DNA of 64,000 nucleotides from Gambelia wislizenii (lineage: Eukaryota; Chordata; Lepidosauria; Squamata; Crotaphytidae). A program made the position numbers and the translations under genes. The first letter of the stretch is position 1. Every line of letters begins with the position of its first letter. Positions 1 through 11,270 of the stretch are shown here, in pieces. Below the pieces are notes generated by a model. The model saw only the letters and a program-made list of their open reading frames with translations. It did not search any database and was not told the DNA's origin. The stretch lies in assembly GCA_030847615.1 (NCBI GenBank), contig JAUMIR010000001.1:177835001-177899000 (forward strand), in the 5' to 3' direction.

Positions 1-770
1 TTCCTAATGTTTAGGTGGAATCTCTTTTCCTGTATCTTGAACCCATTGCTGTGTCCTAGTCTCTGGAGCAACAAAAAACAAGCTTGCTCCATCCTCAGTA
101 TGACACCCCTTCAAATATTTAAACATAGATATCATGTCACCTCTTAACCTTCTCATTTCCAGACTAAACATGCCCAGCTCCCTAAGCCATTCATCATAGG
201 GCAAGGCTTCCAGACATCCCATCATCCTGGTCACCCTCCTCTGGACACATTCCAGCTTGTCCGTATCCTTCCTGAATTGTGGTGTCCAGAACTGGGCACA
301 GTATTCCAGGTGAGGTCTGACCAAAGCAGAATAGAGTGGCACTATTACTTCCCTAGAAACTATACTCCTATTAATGCAACCTAGAATCTCATTGGTTTTT
401 TTAGCTGCTGCATCACACTGCTGACTCATGTTCAGCCTGTGGTCTACTAAGACTCCTAGATCCCTTTCGCATGTACTGCCATCAAGCCAGGTGTCACCCA
501 TCCTATATCTGTACATTTGATTTTTTTTTTCTGCCTAAGTGTATTATTCAACATTCCTCCCTGTTGAAATTCATTTTGTTAGTTTTGGCCCAGCTTTCGA
601 ATCTGTTGAGGTCATTTTGGATTCTGAATATGTCCTCTGGGGTATTAGCTACCCCTCCTAATTTGGTGTCATTTGTAAACTTGATAAGCATACCCTCTAT
701 TCCCTCATCCAAGTCATTAATAAAGATGTTGAATAGCACTGGGCCCAATATGCTTCTGGTGAACATTCAA
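1..770 (-). mobile_element. CR1 LINE fragment (RT C-terminal part), cut by window edge
   Basis: The minus strand encodes the end of a CR1 reverse transcriptase. One stretch at 766-548 contains [18 protein letters not shown], the segment before the catalytic box, and FTNDTKLGG where an active copy has FADDTKLGG, so the catalytic site is altered. A second stretch, 516-4, continues with [19 protein letters not shown] and the C-terminal tail. The two are in different frames, so the copy is dead. The 3' end runs off the left edge of the window. It shares the family of the copies at 12871, 34378, 52785 and 54440. Confidence 0.9.
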
Positions 771-1175
771 GGTACTAGTGTTGACATTCAAAGTCTTAAT
801 GTATCAATATCTGAGGGGGCTCCTTTCCCTGTATAGCTCTGCCTGAGTACTGAGATCTGCCAGATGGTTCTTCCTCTGTGTCCTACCAGTCGGATCAATA
901 CTTTATATGCAAACATGGGAGAGGCCCATCTCCTCTGTAGCACCCTGGTTGTGGAATGCTCTCCCCCTCCAAGCCCTGATGGGCAAAGACATGGACTTCA
1001 TTCTGGCACCATGTCATGACTGATTTGTAAAATTTTATCAGTGCACATGCTTTTAATTTGTTTTAAATCATTTCACATTGTTCTTTATCTTTTAAAATTG
1101 TTTTAAATTGTTATAATTCTTTCAGTTGTTTAATTTCTTTTCTTGTCTCTTCCCTGCTTGGAATCTTTTGTTATA
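771..1175. other. Unassigned, possible L2-like remnant
   Basis: No gene seen. The block around 830-1000 (GAGAGGCCCATCTCCTCTG, TGTGGAATGCTCTCCCC) resembles the end of an L2-like ORF2, where a PRLWN(S/A)LP motif usually lies. It is followed by T-rich sequence. The assignment is weak. Confidence 0.3.
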
Positions 1176-1315
1176 GAGCAGTGATTCCCAGACTCTAGTC
1201 TTCCAGATGTTTTGGACTTCAACTCCAAAAGCCTCAGCCACCTTGGTCAATGACCAGGGATTCTGGGAGCTGAAGTCCAAAACACCTGGAAGACCAGAGT
1301 TTAGGAAACACTGAT
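1176..1315. repeat. Palindromic MITE-like repeat
   Basis: The left end (GTGATTCCCAGACTCTAGTC, then TTCCAGATGTTTTGGACTTC) is the inverted complement of the right end (GAAGTCCAAAACACCTGGAA, then GACCAGAGTTTAGGAAACAC). This is a roughly 140-bp fold-back element. Related fragments with a GATGTTGTTGGAC-type core lie near 26580, 42110 and 42720. No coding capacity. Confidence 0.7.
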
Positions 1316-2117
1316 ATAGAGGGATGTAAATATTTCTCTTCCACAAGTTCCGGGAATTCAAAAGGGAAGTTCAAAACAAGATGCCTGAGCAGCAGAAGAA
1401 CATAATACACAACCAAACTGAAATGAAAAGACAATGGAAGCACTACACAGAAGAGCTTTACAAAAGAGATGAAATGATGGAAGATAGTTGGGAAGAAGAA
1501 CCCCAAATTATGGCAAGCGAAGTGAAGGCAGCACTCAAATCAGAAAGAATAAATTGCTAGGAACAAATGACATTCCAATAAATATGCTACAATCCACAGA
1601 AGAGGAACTAACTTCAGTCCTAACAACAATCTGTCAATAAATATGGAAAACAAAACAGTGGCTCACTGACTGGAAACGATCAATATACACCCCCCATTCC
1701 CCAAAAAAGAAGACACAAAAGATTGCAGCAACTACAGGAGCATCACATTATTTTCCCATGCAAGTGAAATCATGCTCAAAATACTGCAGCAAAGACTCTT
1801 ACCATACATGGAGAGAGAAATCCCAGAGGTGCAAGCTGGATTCAGAAAAGGTAGAGGCACTAGGGAGCACATAGCAAATATTTGTTGGATAATGGAGCGC
1901 AGCAGCAAATTTCAGAAGAAAATCTGTACAGTATGTGTTTGTGGACTACAGCAAAGCATTTGACTGCATAGGTCATGAGAAACTCTGGATCACTCTTAAA
2001 GAAATGGGTGTCCCAAGACACTTGATAGAACTGATGCGTAACTTGTATTTAGGACAGAAGGCCACCATAAAACAGAATACGGAGAAACAGAGTGAGTCCC
2101 AATAGGAAAGAGAGTTA

Positions 2118-2811
2118 GGAGATTTTCACATGGGGCCAAAATGCCCCGTTACTGCCCCGCCACCTCCTCTCCCATTCCTGCCACGGAATAATATAAATCG
2201 TTCACACACTCACCTTAATTCCACAGCAGGAACAGGCTCCCCCTCCCCTTGCTGGCCGTCCGTAAATGCAGCCGTCATAAGGCTGCTTTTACAACCGGCC
2301 ATCTGAAATCCCGGCCATTATCATGTGATAATGGCTGGGTGGTAAATTTAAAAAATAAACCTCCCCCAAACATAAAATCAGTTCACCGAGCACAAAAACA
2401 CACTTTAAACCACACAATTAAAACAGGGAGAGTAAAATAAAGGGTGCCACTTACCTGGATGTCCAGATTGTACCAGGAAGTGCTCAGAACGGACCGCAGC
2501 TGACATTTTGGAACAGGAACGGGGCTCCTGTTCACACACCCATGATTGCATGATAGCGATGGAACGGGAGGTCTATTCATGAAGAAAAATCATTATTTGT
2601 ACATTGTTCCAGAACAATCACGGGAGCAGGATGGATGCAGGACAGAACAGGGTCGGGAAAGGTTTTCCCTTTCGGACGACATTGACCCCATTCTGTCCTG
2701 CATCCATCCTGCTCCCGTGACTGAACGGGGTCAATGTCATCTGAAAGGGAAAACCTTTCCTGACCCTGTTCTGTTCCTGCCACAGGATATATAGCTCGTG
2801 CAAAAATCTCC
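2118..2811. mobile_element. Non-autonomous DNA transposon, GGAGATTTTCACA family, inside BovB
   Basis: A 694-bp block starts GGAGATTTTCACA and ends TGCAAAAATCTCC, an imperfect terminal inverted repeat. TTA flanks both sides (2115-2117 and 2812-2814), a 3-bp target duplication of the kind left by PIF/Harbinger transposases. It splits the BovB ORF, so it is younger than that copy. The interior 2600-2780 holds a further internal inverted repeat (GGATGGATGCAGGACAGAAC against GTCCTGCATCCATCC). The same family is seen at 4912-5525. Confidence 0.85.
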
Positions 2812-2984
2812 TTAGACAAGACTGCATTCTATCACCCTACTTGTTCAACTTGTACACAGAATGTATCATACATAGATCAGGTTTAGATTTGGTGGAAGGA
2901 GGAGTGAAGATCAGAGGAAAGAACATCAATAATCTAAGATATACAGACAACACTACGTTACTAGTAGAAAACAACAAAGACTTA

Positions 2985-3292
2985 GGACTTTTTCGGATGC
3001 ATGAAATATACCGCAAGCAGCCTCGTCGCGTTGCGAGGCTGCTGCGCTGCAGAGTGTCCGTTTCATATGACGCTCGCCCCTGGCGGTACTGTTGCGGTAC
3101 CGTGGGGAGAGTTGAGCGTCATATTTCCTCAATTTTTAAGAACGACAGTTGATCGTTCTTAAAAATCGAGGAAATATGACGCTCAACTCTCCCCGCGGTA
3201 CCGCAACAGTACCACCAGGGGCGAGCATCATACAAAACGGGCTGCTTGAGATGAGGCTGCTTGCAGTATATTTCATGCATCCGAAAAAGTCC
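2985..3292. mobile_element. 308-bp near-perfect palindromic MITE, inside BovB
   Basis: The left arm starts GGACTTTTTCGGATGCATG and the right arm ends with its exact complement. The arms stay almost identical to a central loop near 3145-3152, apart from a divergent patch near 3023-3065 where the left arm carries its own small hairpin (GCAGCCTCG against CGAGGCTGC). TTA flanks both sides (2982-2984 and 3293-3295). The interior is GC- and CpG-rich, unlike the surrounding AT-rich sequence, which suggests a fairly recent insertion. It carries no ORF and must have been moved by a transposase supplied elsewhere. Confidence 0.9.
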
Positions 3293-4020
3293 TTAGAGTA
3301 ACTACTAAGGAAAGTCAAAGAAGAAAGTGCAAAACCAGGCTTAATGCTAAACATTAACAAGACAAAAATAACGACCACAGTGGATCTACACAAATACACA
3401 ATAGGTAATGAGGAAATTGAAATATTGAAAGAATTCCTATTCTTGGGAGCAATCATAGCTCAGAATGGAGACTGCATCCAGGAAATCAGAAGACTGGGAC
3501 TGGAAAGAGCAGCTATGAAAGAACTAGATAAGATCATAAAATGCAAAGATATAAAACTGAGCACTAAAATCAGGGTCATTCAAACCATCTTATTTCCCAT
3601 CACCATGTATGGATGTGAGAGCTGGACAGTGAAGAAAGCTGACAGGAAGAAAAATCAACTCATTTGAGGTAAGGTGTTGTAGAAGAGTGCTGAGGGTCCC
3701 ATGGATGGCCCAAAAGACAAACAAATGGGTAAAGATCAAGCCTGAATTCTCATTAGAAGCCAAGATGACCAAATTGAGGCTGTCATATACTTCAGACACA
3801 TAATGAGAAGTAATGGCTCATTAGAAAAGTCAATAATGCTAGGGAAGATGGAGGGAAAAAGAAAGAGAGGAAGACCACACACTAGATGGATAGACTCAGT
3901 CAAAGAAGACACAGGCCTGAACCTGCAGGATATGAGCATGGTGGTTGAGAACAGAGATGTCTCATCCATGGGGGTCACCATGAGTTGAAGCCAACTCAAG
4001 AGCAGTAAACAGCAACAAAT

Positions 4021-4289
4021 ATTTCAAGCAGTCAGTAACAATATACCAGCAAGAATGGCTTTATTGAGATCAGAGGAATCCATTGCAAAAAAGGTGTTGT
4101 GTCAGTATGATTATTTCACATGAAGATTTCTTTGAATAGTTTCAGATGAGACATTGATTATGCCATTGTCCTCTATTTCCTTATTCACTGAATTGTAGGG
4201 GCCTTCACATGTTATCATCCTTCACATGTAATTCTCCTTTCTTTTAATTCTGCTTTCCGCTTGTCATGGGTTTTTTTTTTTTTTGCTTT
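4021..4289. other. Unassigned spacer with poly-T
   Basis: No gene or recognisable repeat apart from a T-run near 4271-4285. Confidence 0.4.
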
Positions 4290-4872
4290 GTCATGGGACT
4301 TGCCTAGATGGGCAATTTACCCCAGCTTCCTCTCATGTTGGAGCCCTGCACTTCAAACGACTCAGGACCTTTGCCCTGATTCGCTTCTGGACAGTCATGA
4401 CAACCTCCAAGGCAAAGCTGGAGAGAAGCTGGGATAAATCCATTAGAAACATTTTAAATAAACACCCAGGTAAGCCCTCTTCATGCAGGGAAAACTGGAT
4501 CAAGCTGGCATGTGAAGGCAGGAGTCCGTACCTGTACACTGAGCGGTGTATCGCTGGACACCTCCGCTGCCACCGCTGGTGTCACTCTGACTCCATGAAG
4601 GAGGTCCCAAGTAGGTGATCAAGGCCCACTGCATTTGACCAGCCTTGATCACATGCTGAGGGCCTCCTTCCCAGATTCAGAGGGTGCAACACATGACATG
4701 GGAGACCAATACCAACCGGTGTATGAGTGCAGAATTCTGCCTGTTTCATTGTGGTAATGGTGCGGGGGGGGGGGCGGGCGGGGAGATTCGGGCCAGGTCC
4801 AGGGCTAGAATACTCTGGACAGAAGGTGGGGTATTCTGGCCAGTGTAGATAAGCCCATAGAGATCTGTTAAG
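4290..4872. mobile_element. Non-autonomous DNA transposon, CTTGCCTAGATGGG family
   Basis: The left end GGGACTTGCCTAGATGGGC pairs with the right end CCAGTGTAGATAAGCCC. The same order of internal motifs recurs at 33813-34268: a start followed by CAATTTACC, a middle block with CCAAG(G/A)..AA, and a TATTCTG(C/G)CCA(T/G)GTAGAT end. The flanks are ATG on the left and ATA on the right, a possible diverged 3-bp duplication. A G-run lies at 4766-4775. No coding content. Confidence 0.7.
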
Positions 4873-4911
4873 AAAAAAATGGAACAACCACAAAGTATCT
4901 TTTGATTTTTA

Positions 4912-5525
4912 GGAGATTTTCACATGGGCTATATATCCTGTGTCTGGAATGGAACAGGGTCGGGAAAGGTTTTCCCTTTTGGACAATGTCCACCCTGTTC
5001 TGTTCCTATGTTATGCCTGTTCTGTTTTCTCCCCATGATATAGTAATCATGGGGAGAAGCTGTTAATAGGCACCCAGTTCCGTTATTGTTACAGAATCAC
5101 GGGTGTGCGAATCGGATCTTGTCCCTGTTCTGGAATGACAGGGACGGGGGAGAAGCTCCGTGGCACACACTTCCTGCCACGATCTGCACAGCCAGGTAAG
5201 TGCCACCCTTCCCACCCCCCTTCCCGGGTTATTTGTATTTAAAAAAATTTTTTTTTAAATTTTTTCTTTTGACAGCTGGGGGGTTTTAATTTGAATTTCC
5301 CTCCTGTTCGTTCTCTCATGAGAACAAGTGGGAGTTCCCCTGGCTGGTCATAAAAGTAGCTTTATGACAGCTGCATTTATGGCCAGCCGGGCAAGGAGGG
5401 AGGAGGACCATTCCTGTTCCAGAATGGAGGTAAGTGTGCGAACATTTACCTCCATTCTGTTGCAGGAACGGGAGAGGAGGTGGCAGGACAGAATCGGGGC
5501 TTTTAACCCCTGTGTGAAAATCTCC
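4912..5525. mobile_element. Non-autonomous DNA transposon, GGAGATTTTCACA family, second copy
   Basis: Starts GGAGATTTTCACATGGGCT and ends CTGTGTGAAAATCTCC, with TTA on both sides (4909-4911 and 5526-5528). It is 614 bp, compared with 694 bp for the related copy at 2118, and shares with it the GGGTCGGGAAAGGTTTTCCC segment. Two independent copies with the same termini and the same 3-bp duplication support this as a real transposon family. Confidence 0.85.
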
Positions 5526-5528
5526 TTA

Positions 5529-6149
5529 ATGTGAGGTGACCTCCATCTGGAAATAAAATTTATCACCTTAATATATATATATATTCTGTTAGAGAATTTT
5601 TTAGAAGGTTGTACCATTTACGGTGCACTACAGGCAAGTGAAAAGAATTTAGTTAAAATCTAAAGCATCTATTTTACCTCTTGGGTTATATAACATGACA
5701 GAAAATGCCAGTCATGACTTCTGTTGGCCTTGGTCAGTTTTTTTTTTTTTTTTCATGCCATTATTTGATCTGGCTTCTAATGCTTTGTATGTTGGAAGTT
5801 AATAATTTTTCCCTTTTGTCCTAATAGGCTTTGGAATAGTTTGGTTTTCTTTCACCATCCTCTTACAAACATTAAACAGCAAACAATACAGAAATGCCTG
5901 ATAAGTCATCATGGGTTTTTTCATTTTCGACAAATTCCAGATAGTCACTTTTAATAGCAAAGTGATGATGATGATGATGATTACAATGATTACTATTAGT
6001 ACTACTATTCAACCTTTTCCACAAAATCAAATTGGTTTACCAATTAAAATGAGTACAATATCGTTAAATTCATGCAAAAGATCAACACCAAAATAGAGTT
6101 AAATTATTTCAATGCTGATCTTAATAGGTTTTAACTACATCGTATTCAT
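5529..6149. other. AT-rich intergenic sequence
   Basis: A short (AT)n run lies at 5569-5584, a T-run at 5739-5753 and a (GAT)n run near 5963-5980. No gene or classifiable element seen. Confidence 0.5.
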
Positions 6150-7310
6150 TTAAATTTGTTGTTATTGTAATTACATCCTGCCTGGAACTCAAAGCAGCTA
6201 ACAAAAGGGAAAGTTACAGATAAAGTTCATATTGCTGTTATCTAATGTGAACTTCGATTTTGACAAAAATTAAAGTATAATTAAACTATCAATCGAATTA
6301 AAAATCAATTTAAAACCATTCCCATTAAAAAAAAAATCTGTCAAACTACAGTACTTTATAAAAAGGCCTTTCTCAGTGAACAATTAGTTCCCAAGGGTCT
6401 GTCAAAGCAAAACAAAACAAAAAGGTCTTTTCTTGTTGCCACTGTCAGAAGAACACCATGGAGGGTGCTAGTATTGCTTTCTGGAAGGGACTTCCAGAAC
6501 CTTGGAGCAGCCACCAAATAGGCCCTCTCCCATGTTCTCACCAGATGCACCTATAGGCATGGTGGGATGGAAAGAAGGGCCTCCCCTCAAGACATTCAGA
6601 CCCAGGCAAGTCTCACATGGGAGGATTCTGGACTTTATCAGACCAGGCAAATATGATGTCATAACAACTCGTAATTAACGCAAAAGGGCGCACATATCAA
6701 ATGACACCGTCCTTTCACGATAATGTCCTGTCCAAAAGCCGTTCTTTTTCATTGATGGGCGAAGCCGTCAATTGATCTCCGGTGGTGCTTTTTTGCCAGC
6801 ATTGCTGGTGTTTGAAACTTCACGCCATTGTGCTCAGTGAGTACAGCATCAATTGGCAGAATACCTCTGGGTGAGATTGGGACAGCCAGGTAAGGGATGC
6901 TATTTTTATGAATCTCCCCGGTTTACTTGTGATTTTAAAATGTGTTTCTGTGCTTGTGTGTACGTTTTGTGTGTTTCTTTTTCGAATTTGCCACGCTTGC
7001 GTCTTCTTGAGAGAATCGGTGAGATTTGGAACCAGGAAGTGAACAGAGCTCCGTTCCTGCTCCGTTAGCGCTGGGGCTGCTTTGTCATGCAAGTAAGGTA
7101 AGGTCTGGTAAGTGGGGGGGGGTCTTTTGCCGACATAAAACCATCACAAAATATGCTGGCAAAAGAACGTTTGAGGAGGGTGGTGTGATAAAGTCAACAG
7201 TCTGTTAGATAACCTTGACCCAAGCTGTATAAGTCTTTATAGGTCATAACCAGCACTTTGAACTGGGGCTTGAAACAGATGGTTAGCCAGTGGATCTGTT
7301 GTGACCAGCG
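6150..7310 (-). mobile_element. L2-like LINE 3' fragment, split by a MITE
   Basis: Read on the minus strand, 7305-7205 encodes IHWLTICFKPQFKVLVMTYK, which resembles the LHWLP..QFKVL..TYKAL motif near the C-terminus of L2-type ORF2 proteins. After the inserted MITE (6630-7195), 6629-6380 continues with VAAPRFWKSLPES, matching the AAPRLWNSLP motif that follows in the family. The 3' tail reaches GCTGCTTTGAGTTCCAGGC near 6200 and a GTT/ATT-rich end. Frameshifted and dead. Confidence 0.7.
6630..7195. mobile_element. Non-autonomous DNA transposon, GGACTTTATCAGAC family (copy 1)
   Basis: Starts GGACTTTATCAGAC and ends GTGTGATAAAGTC. The interior shares GTCAATTGATCTCC and TGCCAGCATTGCTGG with the copies at 15472 (opposite orientation) and 44874. 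It interrupts the L2-like LINE between two parts of its ORF. The target duplication is not clear at this copy. No coding capacity. Confidence 0.8.
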
Positions 7311-7320
7311 AGTTATAAGC

Positions 7321-7660
7321 TCCTTATAACTAATATAAATTATAAATTAATAGATATTATAGATGAAAATATATCTTGGTTATTATATATTATCAAGAGA
7401 AAGAATAATTTTACCAGGATTAGATAATGTTATTGTTTAAGGGGTCTTAAAGATATTGCTTAATAACCTTTTAGCTGGTAAGTTGGAATCTAATTTTCCT
7501 TTATAGTGTCAGTTTTTTTTTATTTTTGGTTTTGTCTTCTTTAGGTTAGTTTTTTGGGGCAGGGGGATAGATTGGTGAGGGTTAATGTTTGTATTTTTAT
7601 TATGTTTATCCTTGTGTGTTGTTTTTAGATTGGAAAATTAATTAATAAAAAGATTAAAAA
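7321..7660. other. AT-rich sequence, nothing recognised
   Basis: A/T-rich, with short TATAAATTA-like runs. No ORF or classifiable repeat. Confidence 0.4.
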
Positions 7661-7705
7661 GGAAGGAAGGAAGGAAGGAAGGAAGGAAGGAAGGAAGGAA
7701 GGAAG
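7661..7705 (+). repeat. (GGAA)n microsatellite
   Basis: About eleven perfect GGAA units, preceded by an A-rich segment. Confidence 0.98.
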
Positions 7706-7899
7706 CCTGCGCCACAGAGTGTGTTAGAGTAATCCAAATGGGATGTAACTAAGACATGTATCACCATAGCCAGATCAGGTATCATGAGGCCTTAACTGTA
7801 AAAATGCACTCTTGGCTGCCACCAAAACCTGAGCCTCTAGGCTTAGGGCTGAATTGAGTAAACACAAACCTACAGATCTGCATCTTCACAGGAAGTGTA

Positions 7900-8128
7900 A
7901 CCCCATCCAGCTTTATTGCACTACACTGTTATAGCACCATTATTCCACTTTAACTGCTCTGGCTGCCTCCTGTGGAATTGTGGGGTTGTAGTTTAGTGAA
8001 GCCTAAAAGCTCTCTGGCTGAGAATGCTAAAGGTCCCTCCCTAAACTGCAAATCCCAGAATTCCACAGGAGGCAGCCATTGCAGTTAAATAATAGTGTTA
8101 TAACAGTGTGGTGTGATAAGGCCCTGTT
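7900..8128. mobile_element. Fold-back MITE, CACTGTTATA family
   Basis: CACTACACTGTTATAGCACC at the left pairs with GTGTTATAACAGTGTGGTGTG at the right, and the inner parts (CTGCCTCCTGTGGAATTGTG against AATTCCACAGGAGGCAGCC) are also complementary, so the whole 230 bp can fold into a hairpin. The same family is present with clear boundaries at 24975-25196. Confidence 0.75.
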
Positions 8129-9530
8129 CCCTGATCTGCCTTTCAATCCTCTGTCTTGTCTGGATTAAGCTTCAGTTTGCTCAGCCTCATCCAGTCCATT
8201 ATCAACAGCAGCACTGGATTAGCACAGAAACATCTTCCTTGGAGTTAGACAGAAAGGAGGGATTGTTCAGAGGCTGCTTATTATTGTTATTGTTGTTCCC
8301 AGTGTCCTTCAACCAGTATGGCTAATGGTCTGGTTGGCAGGGGGGATTCTAGAAGATGTAACCTAAAAATAGCTTTTCTAGGATCTGTGGCTACTGTATA
8401 GTTAGTGTTTTTCTCTTCTTAGCTCTCTCCCCCACCCTTATTTTTTCTCTTTCTTTTGTATTTTTCTTGAATGGAAGGCCACCATGCCATATCACAATTA
8501 CCTCTGAACCTTGCCTTAGTGCCAACAGTGGTTTGTCATTTGGCATAGTTGGGCTGTTGCTTGAGAACGGGAAGCCAGTGTCCTCCTGGACACATGGATT
8601 TTGTCATGCTGTTCTTTGAGATCTGGCTGTCAGCATTGGCTCAATTTGCATGAGCCACGCAGGTTACAGTGGTCAGGTTTCCTTGGAGCATTTTATGTCA
8701 CTTTGATTCCTTTAATGAAATTCTATGCTGCCCTTCATTTCTGAGGACAGTTTACAAAATTGCAAGCAAAAACCAACATTGCCATCTTAATGACAGTGAA
8801 AAGCAGTATCAAAATCCAGCTGAAGCCATTCAAATAGCCTTAAAGAATAAAAAGGTCTTGACTGCTCAATGGCCCTGGCATCAACTGAGGCTCAACAAGA
8901 GACTTTCTCAAAGATGGTGCCCCTCCTTAATTGCAGTCCACAAGACGGTAGGTGGAAAAGGAGGAGAACCTTGGGGGAATGACCTCAGGGCACTGTGATT
9001 GAAGTGGAACAAATTTTAAGGCAGTGTATACTGACTTGTCTGTTTATTAGGATTTGTATTCCACTTCTGTCTAAAGATTTCAAAGAAGAAAGGGGCATAT
9101 ATCATAAAAGCATGCAAAATAAATTGAAGCATAAAATGAATACACAGTGGTCCAGATCCTAGTGTTAGTCCCTGACTAGATCAGTGGGATTTCATCTATG
9201 TGTTGATTCACTTATCCACAGCAGATTCAATGGATCTACTTGACCCACTTAAGATTTAGGCCAACATCTACATTTTCCAGAGGAATAAAATGAGCAGGAT
9301 GAAAATTCAAAGGCTTGTATAAATACGTGTGTCTTTAATCTGCAGTTGAAATCTAGAATTCTCAGTGGCCATCTAATATAAAGGAGAAAAAGATTCTATA
9401 TAGCAGGCATCACCACCATCCAAATATTACAGGAGCTACCCAAAGCGCTCCTTTGGCAGCAATCTTTTTGATGCTGTTGGCTGGGAGATGCTTGAGGTTT
9501 TAGTCTGAACTGCAAGGAAGCTAGCCAAGA
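8129..9530. other. Intergenic, possible L2-like remnants
   Basis: No gene seen. 8690-8990 contains ATTCTATGCTGCCCTTCAT and AATAAAAAGGTCTTGAC, which look like the 3' part of an L2-like LINE or SINE tail. The rest is not assigned. Confidence 0.35.
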
Positions 9531-9640
9531 TGCTGAACCCCATCTCTAAAATAGATTTAACACCCTAGATAGATCCCTTAAAGTTTGGATTAAAGTCCAG
9601 AGCAGATTTACCACCATACTGACATCAGAGCTACTATGAA
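9531..9640. repeat. Unclassified dispersed repeat, copy 1
   Basis: GCTGAACC..., then CCTTAAAGTTTGGATTAAAG and CAGAGCAGATTTACCACC, recurs at 11025-11140 as CTTTAAAGTTTGGACTCAAA and CAGAGGGGATTTGCTGCC. This is a shared interspersed repeat of unknown class. Confidence 0.55.
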
Positions 9641-10325
9641 GGGAAGGGCTGGGCAAGCCTGGCTGGAGGCAGCCAATCACAGCTCAGGAAATGCTGTGAA
9701 GGGGGCCTGCAGGGAAGAAATGATACAAAACTGAGTCTCCTCTCTGATGCAATGCAGATAGGGGAAAGATGACATATAGAGATAGGGAAAAGCTTGCAAA
9801 GAGACAGGGGAAATCTGGAATAGAGACACAACAGTCAGTTAGAGGAAAGAACTGGCTATGGTTTTGTGGAGTTGTGACTGAGTAGTTTGAGAGTTAATTT
9901 TGTTATTTAAATGTGTCTTAATAAACTTCCACTTATTTGCATGTGTGTGTTATTGTTGCTTTTACAACTGTCTCTGTCTGTTCATATTAGGTTTGGTGGA
10001 GGGCCTGGCCAAGCTGATTAGAGTGAACACCTCAAAACAACATATCCACTGGTCCACGTAGGGGGGCACTTTGAGACCCAAGTACCCAATCCAGGAAGGG
10101 ATTAAGAACGGGGAAAGGGCAAGCTGAGTGATGGGAGCCCAAGGGTTGGCATTGAGGGGGCCATATTGGAAAGCGGATCCATCAGAGATACCACCTGCCA
10201 CTGGGATAAGGAGAGGAACATGGTGATCTGGTGGTGATGATGTCCTGGACCAAAGGGAATGAACAAAGAATGGCAATATTTCAGAGTAAGCATTGACTGT
10301 GAAAACATCCCAGGTGTTTTCCCCC

Positions 10326-10362
<37 letters not shown>

Positions 10363-11024
10363 CCATAGGCCTCAGCTGTTCTCTAAGAACATTCAGCAAA
10401 AGTGCAGCAGGACACTTGCTGGAGGGTCCACACTGCCCAAGGTGGGGCTCTGCTGGATTGCTTCAGCCTCTTTGAAGTCCCTCGGACTGTCGCCCATGGC
10501 TTAGTATTACAGCATCACCAGTCCTGCAAGGTTTCTGCCCGAGATTCCAGAAAGGCTCCTGCTTCTTCAAAACTCATATGAATTGTTCGCAACTTGTCAT
10601 AAACTGAGACCCACACTGACAAACAATTGTTTAAGTGCTTTATGGTTGGCCACTATTTAAAGCACAGGGATTGACCTGAGTAAAACATAAATTAGGATCA
10701 AGGGGAGGGGGGAAAAAAACCATAGCTGGGCATCAGTTACTGAGCCATGAGCAGGAGGAACTGAGGCCCTTCATCAGCAACTCGTCTTCCTGGAGTAATA
10801 GGGTGAGAAGGGAAAGGAGGGCAGCCCCCTCTGGTCAATAGCTTAGCCAGCCAAGAGGCCTGAAATAACAGTGAGTGAGTGTGCATAAGCACATGCTGAG
10901 CTACCCATCCCCATGCATTTTCCCTCACCTGCCTTCTAAACAGTGGTGGTTGGTGGCTCCCATGTTGGTGGAGTGATGAATCCACCTTGGGTTTTAGTAG
11001 GAACTTTTAAAGAGCTATCCAAGG
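9641..11024. other. Intergenic with a (TG)n microsatellite
   Basis: A (TG)n run lies at about 10328-10357. An AATAAA at 9931-9936, followed by a T/G-rich segment, could belong to an old LTR or a 3' end, but no paired boundary was found. No exon recognised. Confidence 0.4.
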
Positions 11025-11145
11025 AGCTGAACCTACTGTAGGGGTATGGTTCAACCCCTTGCACAGCTCCTTTAAAGTTTGGACTCAAACCCAGAGGGGA
11101 TTTGCTGCCCCAATGACAGGGAAGCCACCAGATTCCACTACTTCT
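11025..11145. repeat. Unclassified dispersed repeat, copy 2
   Basis: Matches the segment at 9531-9640 through CTTTAAAGTTTGGACTCAAA and the following GGATTTGCTGCCCCAATGAC. Confidence 0.55.
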
Positions 11146-11186
11146 AAAGAACAGAGATGTGATGTGTGTGCATGATGTGTGCATGT

Positions 11187-11187
11187 G

Positions 11188-11268
<81 letters not shown>
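11187..11268 (+). repeat. Compound (TG)n(AG)n microsatellite
   Basis: About 15 TG units run directly into about 26 AG units. This low-complexity tract opens frames on both strands that are not genes. Confidence 0.98.

Positions 11269-11270
<2 letters not shown>

Larger units (their letters stand above)
1350..4017 (+). mobile_element. BovB/RTE LINE, interrupted and decayed
   Basis: Pieces of an RTE-BovB ORF2 lie in order. 1420-1550 encodes WKHYTEELYK-type sequence. 1772-1963 has EVQAGFRKGRGTREHIAN, the RT region with the AGFR motif. 2841-2980 has the catalytic region with YTDN in place of YADD. 3344-3660 has MYGCESWTVKKADRK, typical of the C-terminal half. 3803-3988 has RKRGRPHTRWIDSVKEDTG, and the 3' tail GGTCACCATGAGTTGAAGCC ends in a CAA-rich run. 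The frame is broken by point changes and by two DNA-transposon insertions (2118-2811 and 2985-3292). Not functional. Confidence 0.9.

Noticed and set aside
9640..9990. Possible LTR ending near 9980 (AATAAA at 9931)
   Set aside because: No TG..CA pair, target duplication or primer-binding site could be found.
10259..10475. Open frames crossing the (TG)n run
   Set aside because: Low-complexity by-product with no family motif.
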